A stretch of DNA of 64,000 bases from Streptomyces sp. CB00316 (GCF_001905595.1 NZ_LIXI01000012.1:62001-126000), one strand, 5' to 3'. Numbered from the stretch's first letter, positions 51,425 to 60,395 are shown. Notes: generated by a model not told the origin, from the letters alone. Numbers and translations are program-made.

Positions 51425-51585
51425 ATCGCCGAGTCCCCGTCAGGCGCGAGCCTGGGGAGCCGGGGACCCACGCAGTCCCTGGGGTGAATCGGATCCCCGT
51501 GCCGTGACCCGGCGCGGAGTTCCGTAGGAGACCTTCCTGCTCCGAACCCGTCAGCTAACCCGGTAGGCGAGAAGGAAGGAAAGGA
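51425..51585 (+). promoter_or_regulatory. c-di-AMP riboswitch (ydaO-yuaA type)
   Basis: Conserved ydaO elements are visible in order: GCCGAGTCC, GGGGAGCCGGGGACCC, GGGGTGAATC, GACCTTCCTGCTCCGAACC, CGTCAGCTAACCCGG and GGCGAGAAGGAAGGA. In Streptomyces this riboswitch precedes cell-wall hydrolase genes, as here. The last element overlaps the purine-rich ribosome-binding site at 51571-51584, so ligand binding could control translation as well as transcription. Confidence 0.92.
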
Positions 51586-51596
51586 TCAGCTCCTCC

Positions 51597-52412
51597 ATGG
51601 CGTTCACCCGTGCCACCGGGAAGCACCGTGCCCCGAGCCGCCTGACGCGCCGCGGCGCCCAGGTCGCCGGCGTCGCGGCCCTGGCCACCACCGGAGTCCT
51701 CGGCTCCCTGGCCTCCCCGGCCGCCGCAGCGGACTCCGAGGCCCCCAAGGCCGTCGAGACCGGACTCACCCAGGCCATCGCCCTCGACGCCACGCTCGCC
51801 GAGCAGATCGACGCCCAGGCCCATGCGCAGCACCAGCAGGCCCAGGCCGTCGCCAAGGCGAAGGCCAAGGCGGCCGCCGAAGCCAAGGCCAAGGCCGCGA
51901 AGGCCAAGGCTAGGGCGGAGGCCCAGCGCGAGGCCGAGGCCCGTGCCGAGGAGATCCGCGAGGAGAAGGCCAGGGCCGCCCGCGCCGCCGAGCGCGCCCG
52001 CCTCAACGCCTTCCACCTCCCGGTCGCCGGCTCGTACGTCACCACCGGCTACAAGTCGGGCGGCGCGCTCTGGTCCTCCGGCAGCCACTCCGGCGTGGAC
52101 TTCCGCGCCGCCTCCGGCAGCTCCGTCGTCGCGGTCGGCGCCGGAACGGTCGTCGAGGCCGGCTGGGGCGGCGCGTACGGCAACAACATCGTGCTCCGGA
52201 TGACGGACGGCACGTACACCCAGTACGGCCACCTCTCCTCGATCGGCGTCTCCGTCGGCCAGAGCGTCACCTCCGGCCAGCAGATCGGCCTCTCCGGCTC
52301 CACCGGCAACTCCACCGGCCCGCACCTCCACTTCGAGGCCCGGACCACCCCGGAGTACGGCTCGGACATGGACCCGGTCGGCTACCTGCGCTCACACGGC
52401 GTCAACGTCTGA
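51597..52412 (+). CDS. Secreted M23-family peptidase (LytM domain), c-di-AMP regulated
   Basis: The 271-residue precursor has a signal peptide ending near SLASPAAAADS (residue about 44), a long Ala/Lys/Glu coiled coil of about 95 residues, and an M23 domain with the zinc ligands in SGSHSGVDFRA and HLHFEART. It should cleave peptidoglycan cross-links outside the cell. The ydaO riboswitch upstream links expression to c-di-AMP, so wall remodelling is tied to osmotic or developmental state. ATG 51597 has its ribosome-binding site at about 12 nt, within the 3' end of the riboswitch. Confidence 0.93.
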   Translation: MAFTRATGKHRAPSRLTRRGAQVAGVAALATTGVLGSLASPAAAADSEAPKAVETGLTQAIALDATLAEQIDAQAHAQHQQAQAVAKAKAKAAAEAKAKAAKAKARAEAQREAEARAEEIREEKARAARAAERARLNAFHLPVAGSYVTTGYKSGGALWSSGSHSGVDFRAASGSSVVAVGAGTVVEAGWGGAYGNNIVLRMTDGTYTQYGHLSSIGVSVGQSVTSGQQIGLSGSTGNSTGPHLHFEARTTPEYGSDMDPVGYLRSHGVNV

Positions 52413-52438
52413 CCCCACCTCGCGCGACCCCTGAATCC

Positions 52439-52469
52439 CGAAGGCCCCGGCTTCCCGCCGGGGCCTTCG
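52439..52469 (+). terminator. Terminator of the M23 peptidase gene
   Basis: A perfect 13-bp stem starting CGAAGGCCCCGGC with loop TTCCC. Confidence 0.9.
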
Positions 52470-52633
52470 GCACGAGCCGGGAAAGCCCGTACCGAGGCCC
52501 GCCCACCCCGGTCTTGGCCAGAAGATATCCATGAATTCCGGCCTGCCGTCGGAAATTGCGGCAGATTGCAATAGAGTCACGGAACAGGCGTCGGCCGGCC
52601 GCGTTTCGCGGGGATTAAGGCGGAGGTTCGGAC

Positions 52634-53341
52634 ATGCGCATTCCCGCGCATTCGGTATGCACGGCAATCCGTGACGACATCGTCTCCGGTGTCTACGAGC
52701 GCGGCAGCCGCCTCACCGAGGAGCTGCTGGCGCGGCGGTACGGGGTCTCCCGCGTCCCGGTGCGTGAGGCGCTGCGCACCCTGGAGTCCGAGGGCTTCGT
52801 CGTCACCCGCAGGCACGCCGGGGCCTGTGTGGCCGAGCCCACCGAGCGGGAGGCCGCCGACCTGCTGGAGGTGCGGATGCTCCTGGAGCCGCTCGGCGCG
52901 GCCCGGGCCGCCCAGCGCCGTACGGAGGCCCACCTCAAGGTGCTCCGCGGGCTGGTCAGGCTCGGCCAGGAGCGGGCCCGCCGCGGGGAGGGGGAGGATC
53001 TGCGGTCGCTGGGCGGGTGGTTCCACGAGACCCTCGCCCAGGCGTCCGGCAGCCCCGGTCTCATCGCCCTGCTCACCCAGCTCCGGCACAAGATCGCCTG
53101 GATGTACGCCGTCGAGCAGCCGGCCCGCCCGGTCGACTCGTGGGCCGAGCACGGGGCCATCGTGCACGCGGTGGCGCGCGGTGACGCGGAGCGGGCCAGG
53201 GCGCTGACCGCCCAGCATGCGGAACGGGCGGCCGGAGCGCACCGGCTGCGCCGCCCGGACCGCCCCGGTCGGCGCGCGGCGCCGCCCCCTCGGGTGAGTT
53301 CTTCGCAACACGGCGTAAACATCGCTGGCGCCCGCCATTAA
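52634..53341 (+). CDS. GntR-family transcriptional regulator (FadR subfamily)
   Basis: The 235-residue regulator has a winged HTH (VCTAIRDDIVSGVYERGSRLTEELLARRYGVSRVPVREALRTLESEGF, residues 8-56) and an all-helical FCD domain (EREAADLLEVRMLLEPLGA ... HGAIVHAVARGDAERA). The last 30 residues are Arg/Pro-rich. ATG 52634 follows GGCGGAGG. It is convergent with ptsH. Effector and target genes are unknown; the 3' end of the gene and the following 100 bp are AT-rich compared with the surroundings. Confidence 0.88.
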   Translation: MRIPAHSVCTAIRDDIVSGVYERGSRLTEELLARRYGVSRVPVREALRTLESEGFVVTRRHAGACVAEPTEREAADLLEVRMLLEPLGAARAAQRRTEAHLKVLRGLVRLGQERARRGEGEDLRSLGGWFHETLAQASGSPGLIALLTQLRHKIAWMYAVEQPARPVDSWAEHGAIVHAVARGDAERARALTAQHAERAAGAHRLRRPDRPGRRAAPPPRVSSSQHGVNIAGARH

Positions 53342-53443
53342 CAATCACGCCGTATACAAAGAGAAGTAATCTCCGAGGGCTTTGTTCGTGCTGCCTAAAT
53401 AAAGCTGCGATTAACCGCTGTGTCGGTTTCAGGAATAACGAAA

Positions 53444-53475
53444 GAGCCGTGGTCCCCATCGGGGAACCACGGCTC
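53444..53475. terminator. Bidirectional terminator between GntR gene and ptsH
   Basis: GAGCCGTGGTCCCC pairs with its complement around the loop ATC, with one bulged A. Confidence 0.85.
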
Positions 53476-53508
53476 ACGGTCCGTCGCCGTTGTTCGGTCT
53501 CGGGATCG

Positions 53509-53790
53509 TCAGACGGTCTCGGGAAGCTCTTCGAGCCCCTCGGCGACCAGCTTCGCCAGACGGTCCAGGGCGGCCTCGGCGTCGTCCGCGTCGGACGCGA
53601 GCACGATCTCCTCGCCGCCCTGCGCACCCAGACCCAGCACCGCGAGCATGGAGGCGGCGTTGACCGGGTTGCCGTCGGCCTTGGCGATCGTCACGGGGAC
53701 GCCGGAAGCCGTGGCGGCACGGACGAAGATGGAAGCGGGGCGGGCGTGCAGGCCCTCGGCCCAACCGACGTTTACGCGGCGCTCAGCCAT
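53509..53790 (-). CDS. ptsH: Phosphocarrier protein HPr
   Basis: The 93-residue protein is HPr of the phosphotransferase system: His15 in GLHARPAS receives phosphate from enzyme I, and the regulatory-site region is VNAASMLAVLGLGAQ. In Streptomyces it serves mainly N-acetylglucosamine uptake. ATG 53790 follows GAAGGG. A DasR operator lies 24 nt upstream of the start, as known for ptsH in S. coelicolor, so expression should respond to glucosamine-6-phosphate. Confidence 0.97.
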   Translation of the reverse strand: MAERRVNVGWAEGLHARPASIFVRAATASGVPVTIAKADGNPVNAASMLAVLGLGAQGGEEIVLASDADDAEAALDRLAKLVAEGLEELPETV

Positions 53791-53813
53791 GGTTCTGCCC
53801 TTCACATATCAAC

Positions 53814-53829
53814 GGTTGTCTAGACCAGT
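53814..53829 (-). promoter_or_regulatory. DasR binding site (dre) of ptsH
   Basis: On the minus strand it reads ACTGGTCTAGACAACC, matching the dre consensus ACTGGTCTAGACCAGT in 13 of 16 positions with the first 12 bases perfect. Confidence 0.85.
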
Positions 53830-53943
53830 CTCTCATGCGGTGCGCAATGCTGTGCCCGGCCTCCCTCCCCTCCGGCATGCCCTGGCCGGGGCGTGCCTCA
53901 CACTGCCCCGGTACCGATCCCTCCGCGACCGGGATACCGGCCG

Positions 53944-53949
53944 TAGGCT
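53944..53949 (+). promoter_or_regulatory. -10 box of a leaderless transcript (Pat-like gene)
   Basis: TAGGCT followed by 6 nt and the ATG at 53956; no Shine-Dalgarno is present. Confidence 0.55.
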
Positions 53950-53955
53950 TTGCCC

Positions 53956-56832
53956 ATGGAGCCCTCGCCGGAGCAGAGTCCGCATCACGCGTACCCCGAC
54001 CACTGGGAAGCGGACGTGGTGCTCCGCGACGGTGGCACCGCACGCATCAGGCCGATCACCACGGACGATGCCGAACGGCTGGTCAGCTTCTACGAGCAGG
54101 TCTCCGACGAGTCGAAGTACTACCGGTTCTTCGCACCGTACCCCCGCCTTTCCGACCGGGACGTGCACCGCTTCACCCATCACGACTACGTCGACCGGGT
54201 GGGACTGGCCGTCACGATCGGCGGCGAGTTCATCGGAACCGTCCGCTACGACCGCATCAACGACCAGGGCAGGCCCGCCTCCGCCCCCGCCGACGAGGCC
54301 GAGGTCGCCTTCCTCGTCCAGGACGCCCACCAGGGCCGCGGGGTCGCCTCGGCGCTGCTCGAACACATCGCCGCGGTCGCCCGCGAGCGCGGAATCCGGC
54401 GCTTCGCCGCCGAGGTGCTCCCCGCCAACAACAAGATGATCAAGGTGTTCCGGGACGCCGGCTACACCCAGCGGCGCAGCTTCGAGGATGGCTCCGTCCA
54501 CCTCACCCTCGACCTCGAACCCACCGAGGAGTCCCTCGCCGTCCAGCGCGGCCGCGAGCAGCGCGCCGAGGCCCGCTCGGTCCAGCGCCTCATCGCCCCC
54601 GGCTCCGTCGCGGTGATCGGCACCGGCCGCACGCCCGGGGGAGTGGGCCGCACGGTCCTGCGCAACCTTCTCGCCGCCGGCTTCACCGGCCGCACCTACG
54701 CCGTGAACCGCGCCTTCGACGAGGGCCTAGCCACGCTCGACGGGGTCCCCGCCCACCGCTCGCTAGGCGAGATCGACGAGCAGGTCGACCTGGCCGTCAT
54801 CGCGGTCCCCGCCCACCGTGTCCCCGAGGCCGTCGCCGACTGCGGTGAGCACGGCGTCCAGGGCCTCGTCGTCCTCTCCGCCGGTTACGCCGAGCGGGGC
54901 TCCGCCGGCCGCGAGCTCCAGCGCGAACTGGTCCGCCAGGCCCGCTCGTACGGCATGCGGATCATCGGCCCCAACGCCTTCGGCATCATCAACACCGCCG
55001 AGTCCGTCCGGCTGAACGCCTCCCTGGCACCCGAGTCGCCCGCCCGCGGCCGGATCGGCCTGTTCACCCAGTCCGGCGCGATCGGCATCGCCCTTCTCTC
55101 CGGCCTCCACCGGCGGGGCGCGGGTCTCTCCTCGTTCATCTCGGCGGGCAACCGGGCGGACGTCTCCGGCAACGACTTCCTTCAGTACTCGTTCGAGGAC
55201 CAGGACACCGATGTCGCCCTCCTCTACCTCGAATCGCTCGGCAACCCCCGCAAGTTCACCCGCCTCGCCCGCCGCACCGCCGCCGTGAAGCCCGTCGTCG
55301 TGGTGAAGGGCGCCCGGCACAGCGGCACCAACCCGCCCGGCCACGCAGTCCCGGTGAGCCGCATCCCCGACGCCACCGTCTCCGCCCTGATGCGGCAGGC
55401 GGGCGTCATCCGGGTCGACACCGTGACCGAGATGGTCGACGCCGGACTGCTCCTGGCCGGCCAGCCGCTCCCGGCCGGGCCCCGGGTCGCGATCCTCGGC
55501 AACTCCGAGTCCCTCGGCCTCCTCACGTACGACACCTGCCTCGCCGAGGGGCTCCGCCCGCGTCCGCCGCGCGACCTCACCACGGCCGCGTCCCCGCAGG
55601 ACTTCCGGGACGCGCTGGCCGAGGCGCTCGCCGACGGCACCTGCGACGCCGTGATCGTCACGGCCATCCCGTGGGTGGGCGAGAACGGCGAGGCCGAGAC
55701 CGGTGACGGCGAGGTGCTGGCCGCCGCCCTGCGCGGCGCCGCCGCCGGCGGACCGGCCAAGCCCGTCGCCGTCGTCCATGTGGAGATCGGCGGCCTCGCG
55801 GAGGCCCTCGCCGCCGCGAGCAGCACGGCCGCACCCCGCACCCGGCCCACGACGCTCGCCGCCCAGCCGTCCGGCTCGCCGACGGCGCCCATCACGGCAA
55901 CCGCGGCCGCCCCCGCGGAGCCCGGGACCGCAGAGGCCGAAGGAGCCGAGCGCCCCGGCCGCATCCCCGCCTACCCCGCCGCCGAGCGTGCCGTACGGGC
56001 GCTGGCCGAGGCCGTGAAGTACGCCCAGTGGCGGCGCCAGGCGGCCACCCCCGGCAAGGTGCCCGAGTTCCTGGACGAGACCACCGACGAGCCCGGCGCC
56101 GCTGCCCTGATCGACACCCTCCTCGGCACCGCACCCGACCCGCGCGGTCGCCCCCTCACTCACGACGAGGCCCGCGAGCTGCTCGGCCGCTACGGCATCC
56201 CCGTACGCCCCACGCTCCCCGCCCCGGACCCCGGGACAGCCGTCGCCGCCGCCGCCCGCCTCGGCTACCCGGTGGCGCTGAAGACCACCGCACCCCACCT
56301 ACGCCACCGCGCCGACCTCGGCGGCGTGCGGCTCGACCTCGCCGACGAGGACGCGCTGCGCCGGGCGTACGGAGAGCTCACCGAGCTCCTCGGCAAGCCC
56401 GCCGAACTCCTCCCGGTCGTCCAGTCCATGGCCCCGCGCGGCGTGGACACGGTCGTCCGGGCGTCCATCGACGCCGCCGCCGGGGCCATCCTCTCCTTCG
56501 GCCTCGCGGGCGCCCCCTCCGAGCTGCTCGGCGACACCGCGCACCGGCTGGTTCCGGCCACCGACCGCGACGCCGCCGAGCTGATCCGGTCGATCAAGGC
56601 GGCCCCGGTCCTCTTCGGCTGGCGCGGCTCGGCGCCCGTGGACACCCCGGCCCTGGAGGAGCTGCTGCTGCGGCTGTCCCGGCTCGTCGACGACCACCCC
56701 GAAGTGGTCTCCGTGGCGCTGGAACCTGTGGTCGTGGCCCCCCAGGGCCTCACCGTGCTGGGCGCGAGCGTCCGCCTGGCCCCGCCGCCCCCGCGCGGCG
56801 ACCTCGGCCCCCGCCGCCTCCCGAACTACTGA
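53956..56832 (+). CDS. GNAT acetyltransferase fused to acyl-CoA synthetase (NDP-forming)-like domains, Pat-type
   Basis: The 958-residue protein combines an N-terminal GNAT domain (about residues 14-180; FLVQDAHQGRGVASALLEHIAA is the acetyl-CoA loop) with a CoA-binding domain (SVAVIGTGRTPGGVGRTVLRNL), a succinyl-CoA-ligase-like domain (FTQSGAIGIALLSGL) and a C-terminal ATP-grasp (YPVALKTTAPHLRHRADLGGVRLDL). E. coli Pat has the same modules in the opposite order; Streptomyces Pat-like protein acetyltransferases have the GNAT first. It probably acetylates lysines, for example in acetyl-CoA synthetase. An Ala/Pro-rich linker lies at about residues 625-675. The gene looks leaderless. Confidence 0.85.
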   Translation: MEPSPEQSPHHAYPDHWEADVVLRDGGTARIRPITTDDAERLVSFYEQVSDESKYYRFFAPYPRLSDRDVHRFTHHDYVDRVGLAVTIGGEFIGTVRYDRINDQGRPASAPADEAEVAFLVQDAHQGRGVASALLEHIAAVARERGIRRFAAEVLPANNKMIKVFRDAGYTQRRSFEDGSVHLTLDLEPTEESLAVQRGREQRAEARSVQRLIAPGSVAVIGTGRTPGGVGRTVLRNLLAAGFTGRTYAVNRAFDEGLATLDGVPAHRSLGEIDEQVDLAVIAVPAHRVPEAVADCGEHGVQGLVVLSAGYAERGSAGRELQRELVRQARSYGMRIIGPNAFGIINTAESVRLNASLAPESPARGRIGLFTQSGAIGIALLSGLHRRGAGLSSFISAGNRADVSGNDFLQYSFEDQDTDVALLYLESLGNPRKFTRLARRTAAVKPVVVVKGARHSGTNPPGHAVPVSRIPDATVSALMRQAGVIRVDTVTEMVDAGLLLAGQPLPAGPRVAILGNSESLGLLTYDTCLAEGLRPRPPRDLTTAASPQDFRDALAEALADGTCDAVIVTAIPWVGENGEAETGDGEVLAAALRGAAAGGPAKPVAVVHVEIGGLAEALAAASSTAAPRTRPTTLAAQPSGSPTAPITATAAAPAEPGTAEAEGAERPGRIPAYPAAERAVRALAEAVKYAQWRRQAATPGKVPEFLDETTDEPGAAALIDTLLGTAPDPRGRPLTHDEARELLGRYGIPVRPTLPAPDPGTAVAAAARLGYPVALKTTAPHLRHRADLGGVRLDLADEDALRRAYGELTELLGKPAELLPVVQSMAPRGVDTVVRASIDAAAGAILSFGLAGAPSELLGDTAHRLVPATDRDAAELIRSIKAAPVLFGWRGSAPVDTPALEELLLRLSRLVDDHPEVVSVALEPVVVAPQGLTVLGASVRLAPPPPRGDLGPRRLPNY

Positions 56833-56860
56833 CAGGTCCCACGCAGCCATCGGCCCCCCG

Positions 56861-56866
56861 TAGGAT
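56861..56866 (+). promoter_or_regulatory. -10 box of a leaderless transcript (DUF5998 gene)
   Basis: TAGGAT followed by 7 nt and the ATG at 56874. Confidence 0.55.
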
Positions 56867-56873
56867 GGTGCAC

Positions 56874-57470
56874 ATGGCAAAGACCGGTACGACGACCCAG
56901 GGGCTGCGCGCGGCGATCGAGCGCAGCGGCTACTACCCGGCCCTCGTGGCCGAGGCGGTCGAGGCCGCCGTCGGCGGAGAGCCGGTCTCCTCGTACCTGG
57001 TCCACCAGGAGACCACGTTCGACTCCAACGAGGTCCGCCGCCATGCCACGGTCCTCGTCCTGACCGGGAACCGCTTCATCGTCAGCCACACCGACGAGCA
57101 GGCCGCCGACACCAGCTCCCCGACGCCGTACGCCACCACGTCCACGGAGTCGGTCAAGCTCGACCGGATCTCCTCCGTCGTGGTCAGCCGAGTGGTGGCC
57201 AACCCGGAGAAGTACGTCGCGGGCACGCTGCCCCGCGAGGTCGTCCTCACCATCGGCTGGGGCGCGGTCTCCCGGATCGACCTGGAGCCCGCCGCCTGCG
57301 GTGACGCCAACTGCGAGGCCGACCACGGCTACACCGGCAGCTCCACCGCCGACGACCTGAGCCTGCGCGTCAGTGAGGCCGGCGACGGCCCCGACGCCGT
57401 CCGCCAGACCCTCGTCTTCGCCCAGTCCCTCTCCGAGGCCACGGCCGCCACCGCCGCGACCGGCCGGTGA
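56874..57470 (+). CDS. DUF5998 family protein
   Basis: The 198-residue actinobacterial protein has no known function. It has an N-terminal helix (TTQGLRAAIERSGYYPALVAEAVEAAV), a beta-rich PH-like middle (SSYLVHQETTFDSNEVRRHATVLVLTGNRFIVSHTDE; KLDRISSVVVSRVV) and a short CGDANCEADHGY loop that might bind metal. It is probably leaderless. Its stop overlaps the start of the next gene by one base (TGATG), so the two are translated together. Confidence 0.8.
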   Translation: MAKTGTTTQGLRAAIERSGYYPALVAEAVEAAVGGEPVSSYLVHQETTFDSNEVRRHATVLVLTGNRFIVSHTDEQAADTSSPTPYATTSTESVKLDRISSVVVSRVVANPEKYVAGTLPREVVLTIGWGAVSRIDLEPAACGDANCEADHGYTGSSTADDLSLRVSEAGDGPDAVRQTLVFAQSLSEATAATAATGR

Positions 57471-58657
57471 TGGCCCAGGCCGCCTGGCAGGACCCGGTCC
57501 CGCTCGCGCTCGACACCGCCCCCGTCCCCGCGTACGGCAGCGGCTCGCTCGCCGACCTGCTGCCGACGCTCGCGGCCGGGCAGGGGGTGGAGGGTCTCAC
57601 CGCCACCATCGGCGAGCTGACGCCCGCCGACCGCAACTGCGTCTTCCTGATCGACGGCCTCGGCTGGGAGCAGATCAAGGCCCATCCCGACGAGGCGCCT
57701 TTCCTGCACTCCCTGCTTCCCACCTCGCTCGGCAACACCGGCCGCCCCATCACCGCCGGCTTCCCCTCCACCACCGCGACCTCGCTCGCCTCGGTCGGTA
57801 CGGGGCTGCCACCCGGCGAGCACGGCCTGCCCGGCTACACCGTGCGCAACCCGGAGACCGGCGCGCTGATGAACCAGCTCCGCTGGAAGCCGTTCACCGC
57901 GCCGAAGGTCTGGCAGCCCTACCCCACGGTCTTCCGGCTCGCAGACGCGGCGGGTGTGCACACCGCGCAGGTCTCCTCCCCGGACTTCGAGCAGACCCCG
58001 CTCACCAAGGTCGCGCTCAGCGGCGGCTCCTTCCTCGGCCGGCTCTCCGGCGAGGACCGGATGGACGTCGCAGCCCAGCGCCTCGCCGCCGGTGACCGCT
58101 CGCTGGTCTACACGTACTACAGCGAGGTCGACGGCAAGGGCCACCGCTTCGGCGTCGACTCCGACGCCTGGCGCGGCCAGTTGATGTACGTCGACGGGCT
58201 CGCCCAGCGCCTCGCCGAGCAGCTCCCGCCGCGCTCCGCGCTCTACATCACCGCCGACCACGGCATGATCGACATCCCGTTCGACGAGCGGTCCCGGATC
58301 GACTTCGACGAGGACTGGGAGCTGCGCGCGGGCGTCGCCCTGCTCGGCGGCGAGGGCCGCGCCCGCCATGTCTACGCGGTGCCCGGCGCCCAGGGGGACG
58401 TCCTGGCCGTCTGGCGCGAGGTGCTCGGCGAGCAGTTCTGGGTGGCGAGCAGGGACGAGGCGATCGCGGCGGGCTGGTTCGGGCCCACGATCGACGAGCG
58501 GGTGTACGGCCGGATCGGCGATGTGGTCGCCGCCGCTCACGACGACGTCGTCATCACGGCGTCGGTCAACGAGCCGCACGAGTCGGCGATGGTCGGCATG
58601 CACGGCTCACTGACCCCCGTCGAACAGCTCGTTCCGCTGCTCGAAGTACGCTCGTAA
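57470..58657 (+). CDS. Nucleotide pyrophosphatase/phosphodiesterase (alkaline phosphatase superfamily)
   Basis: The 395-residue protein belongs to the type I phosphodiesterase/nucleotide pyrophosphatase family: metal site FLIDGLGWEQ, nucleophile Thr in FPSTTATSLASVGTG, YYSEVDGKGHRFG, TADHGMIDI and MHGSLTP carry the two-zinc ligands. No signal peptide is evident, so it may act in the cytoplasm. ATG 57470 overlaps the preceding stop; GTG 57467 directly before is an alternative. The substrate is unknown. Confidence 0.88.
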   Translation: MAQAAWQDPVPLALDTAPVPAYGSGSLADLLPTLAAGQGVEGLTATIGELTPADRNCVFLIDGLGWEQIKAHPDEAPFLHSLLPTSLGNTGRPITAGFPSTTATSLASVGTGLPPGEHGLPGYTVRNPETGALMNQLRWKPFTAPKVWQPYPTVFRLADAAGVHTAQVSSPDFEQTPLTKVALSGGSFLGRLSGEDRMDVAAQRLAAGDRSLVYTYYSEVDGKGHRFGVDSDAWRGQLMYVDGLAQRLAEQLPPRSALYITADHGMIDIPFDERSRIDFDEDWELRAGVALLGGEGRARHVYAVPGAQGDVLAVWREVLGEQFWVASRDEAIAAGWFGPTIDERVYGRIGDVVAAAHDDVVITASVNEPHESAMVGMHGSLTPVEQLVPLLEVRS

Positions 58658-58707
58658 CCGCGTTTTCCACCCCCCTGTGACCATCCGTGAAAGGTGCTCG
58701 ACCCCTC

Positions 58708-59361
58708 ATGCCCGAGTTGGTGTTCTTCTCCGGAACCATGGACTGCGGAAAGAGCACGCTGGCCCTGCAGATCGGTCACAACCGCTCCGCGCGCGGGCTC
58801 CAGGGCGTGATCTTCACCCGCGACGACCGGGCGGGCCAGGGCAAGCTCTCCTCCCGGCTCGGCCTGGTGACGGACGCCGTCGAGGCGGACGAGGGCATGG
58901 ACGTGTACGCGCACATCGTCGACCGTGTCAGCCGCGGCGGCCGGGTGGACTACGTGATCGTGGACGAGGCCCAGTTCCTCGCCCCGGTCCAGATCGACCA
59001 GCTGGCCCGGGTCGTCGACGATCTGGGGCTGGACGTCTTCGCGTTCGGCATCACCACCGACTTCCGCACCAAGCTCTTCCCCGGCTCCCAACGACTGATC
59101 GAACTGGCCGACCGGATAGAGGCCCTCCAGGTCGAGGCGCTCTGCTGGTGCGGCGCCCGCGCCACGCACAACGCCCGCACGGTGGACGGCGAGATGGTCG
59201 TCGAGGGCGCCCAGGTCGTCGTCGGGGACGTCAACCGGCAGGCGGGCGAGGTCGGCTACGAGGTGCTGTGCCGACGCCACCACCGCCGCAGGCTCACCGC
59301 GGAGACGGCCCGCGCCGGCACCCTCTCCCCGGACGTGCTGCCGGTGGCCGCGGACGACTAG
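58708..59361 (+). CDS. tdk: Thymidine kinase (type II)
   Basis: The 217-residue enzyme phosphorylates thymidine with ATP in the salvage pathway. The P-loop is FSGTMDCGKSTL (about residues 7-18), Walker B with the catalytic Glu is VIVDEAQFL, the thymidine lasso begins ALCWCGARATHNAR, and two Cys pairs (CWC and the C-terminal CRRHH) fit the zinc site. GTG 58687 upstream is an alternative start (adding 7 residues). The name is given from the family; some actinobacterial members are annotated simply as thymidine kinase-like. Confidence 0.88.
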   Translation: MPELVFFSGTMDCGKSTLALQIGHNRSARGLQGVIFTRDDRAGQGKLSSRLGLVTDAVEADEGMDVYAHIVDRVSRGGRVDYVIVDEAQFLAPVQIDQLARVVDDLGLDVFAFGITTDFRTKLFPGSQRLIELADRIEALQVEALCWCGARATHNARTVDGEMVVEGAQVVVGDVNRQAGEVGYEVLCRRHHRRRLTAETARAGTLSPDVLPVAADD

Positions 59362-59381
59362 AGCCCCTCGCGCAGGGCGGG

Positions 59382-60158
59382 TCAGTCCTCGGACGACCGG
59401 AGGATCGTGAAGGCCGCGCCTTCCAGGTCGGCCACCGTCGCCAGTCTGCCGCTCGCGCCCTCGCGCGGCGGTTGCAGGATGTGGCCGCCCAGCTCCACCG
59501 CCCGCGCCGCGGACTCGTCGACGTCGGCGACCTCGAAGTACGTCATCCAGTGCGGGCCCCGGTCGCGCGGGAGCGACTGGCCGACCCCGTGCAGGGCGGC
59601 CACCGGGCGGCCGTTCAGGTGCAGGGTCTGGTAGTCGAAGTCGGCGGATACCACGGCCTCGGTCTCGTAGCCGAAGACCGTCTGGTAGAACTTCGCGACC
59701 ATCGAGGTCTCCCGGGTCACCAGCTCGTTCCAGACGGGGGTGCCGGGGACGCCCGCCGTCATGGTCCCGATGTGCTCCGAGCCCTGCCAGGCGCCGAACA
59801 CCGCCCCACCCGGGTCGGAGGCGATGACGAGCCGTCCCGCCTCGCCCGCGTCGAGCGGACCGACCGCGACCGTGCCGCCGCAGGACCGGATCGCCTCGGC
59901 CGTCAGGTCCGCGTCGTCCGTCGCCAGGTAGGTGGTCCAGGCGATCGGGAGGTGCCGGTCGGGGGGCAGCTGGCCGATGCCCGCGACCTCCTTCCCGTCG
60001 AGCAGCCCGCGGACGTAGGGGCCCAACTGGTCGGGTCCCGGCCGGAAATCCCAGCCGAACAGAGCTCCGTAGAACTCCTGGGTCGCGCTCAGGCCGTGCA
60101 CGATCAGACTCACCCAGCAAGGTGTTCCGGGCGTGCGCCGGGCAGCAGCCTCGGTCAT
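59382..60158 (-). CDS. VOC-family protein, two glyoxalase-like modules
   Basis: The 258-residue protein contains two vicinal-oxygen-chelate halves: SLIVHGLSATQEFYGALFGWDF in the first and VWNELVTRETSMVAKFYQTVFGYET in the second, ending with ADLEGAAFTILRSSED. The arrangement resembles Streptomyces CFP-30B-like hydroxylases/glyoxalases. The metal ligands of classic glyoxalase I are not obviously complete. ATG 60158 has GGAGAG upstream. It is convergent with the thymidine kinase gene with only 20 nt between. Confidence 0.85.
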   Translation of the reverse strand: MTEAAARRTPGTPCWVSLIVHGLSATQEFYGALFGWDFRPGPDQLGPYVRGLLDGKEVAGIGQLPPDRHLPIAWTTYLATDDADLTAEAIRSCGGTVAVGPLDAGEAGRLVIASDPGGAVFGAWQGSEHIGTMTAGVPGTPVWNELVTRETSMVAKFYQTVFGYETEAVVSADFDYQTLHLNGRPVAALHGVGQSLPRDRGPHWMTYFEVADVDESAARAVELGGHILQPPREGASGRLATVADLEGAAFTILRSSED

Positions 60159-60395
60159 CGTCTTGTCTCTCCTCGGACCGTTGTGTGGCCGGATGGGGGA
60201 ACGGGGCGCATGCGGCCGTCCCGGGTCAGGACGCGGTCCGCACACCCCGTGCAGATGCTCGCACCACCCGGCGCCGGTACGGCCCCGGCCGCGCCGCGTT
60301 CTGCGGGTTCTCGACGGGGGAAGGCCGCTTTGATGCGGTATTTCCGTTCCGATGCTGGTACGGGGTGCCACGGCCTCTGCGCGAGGATGGCACCC

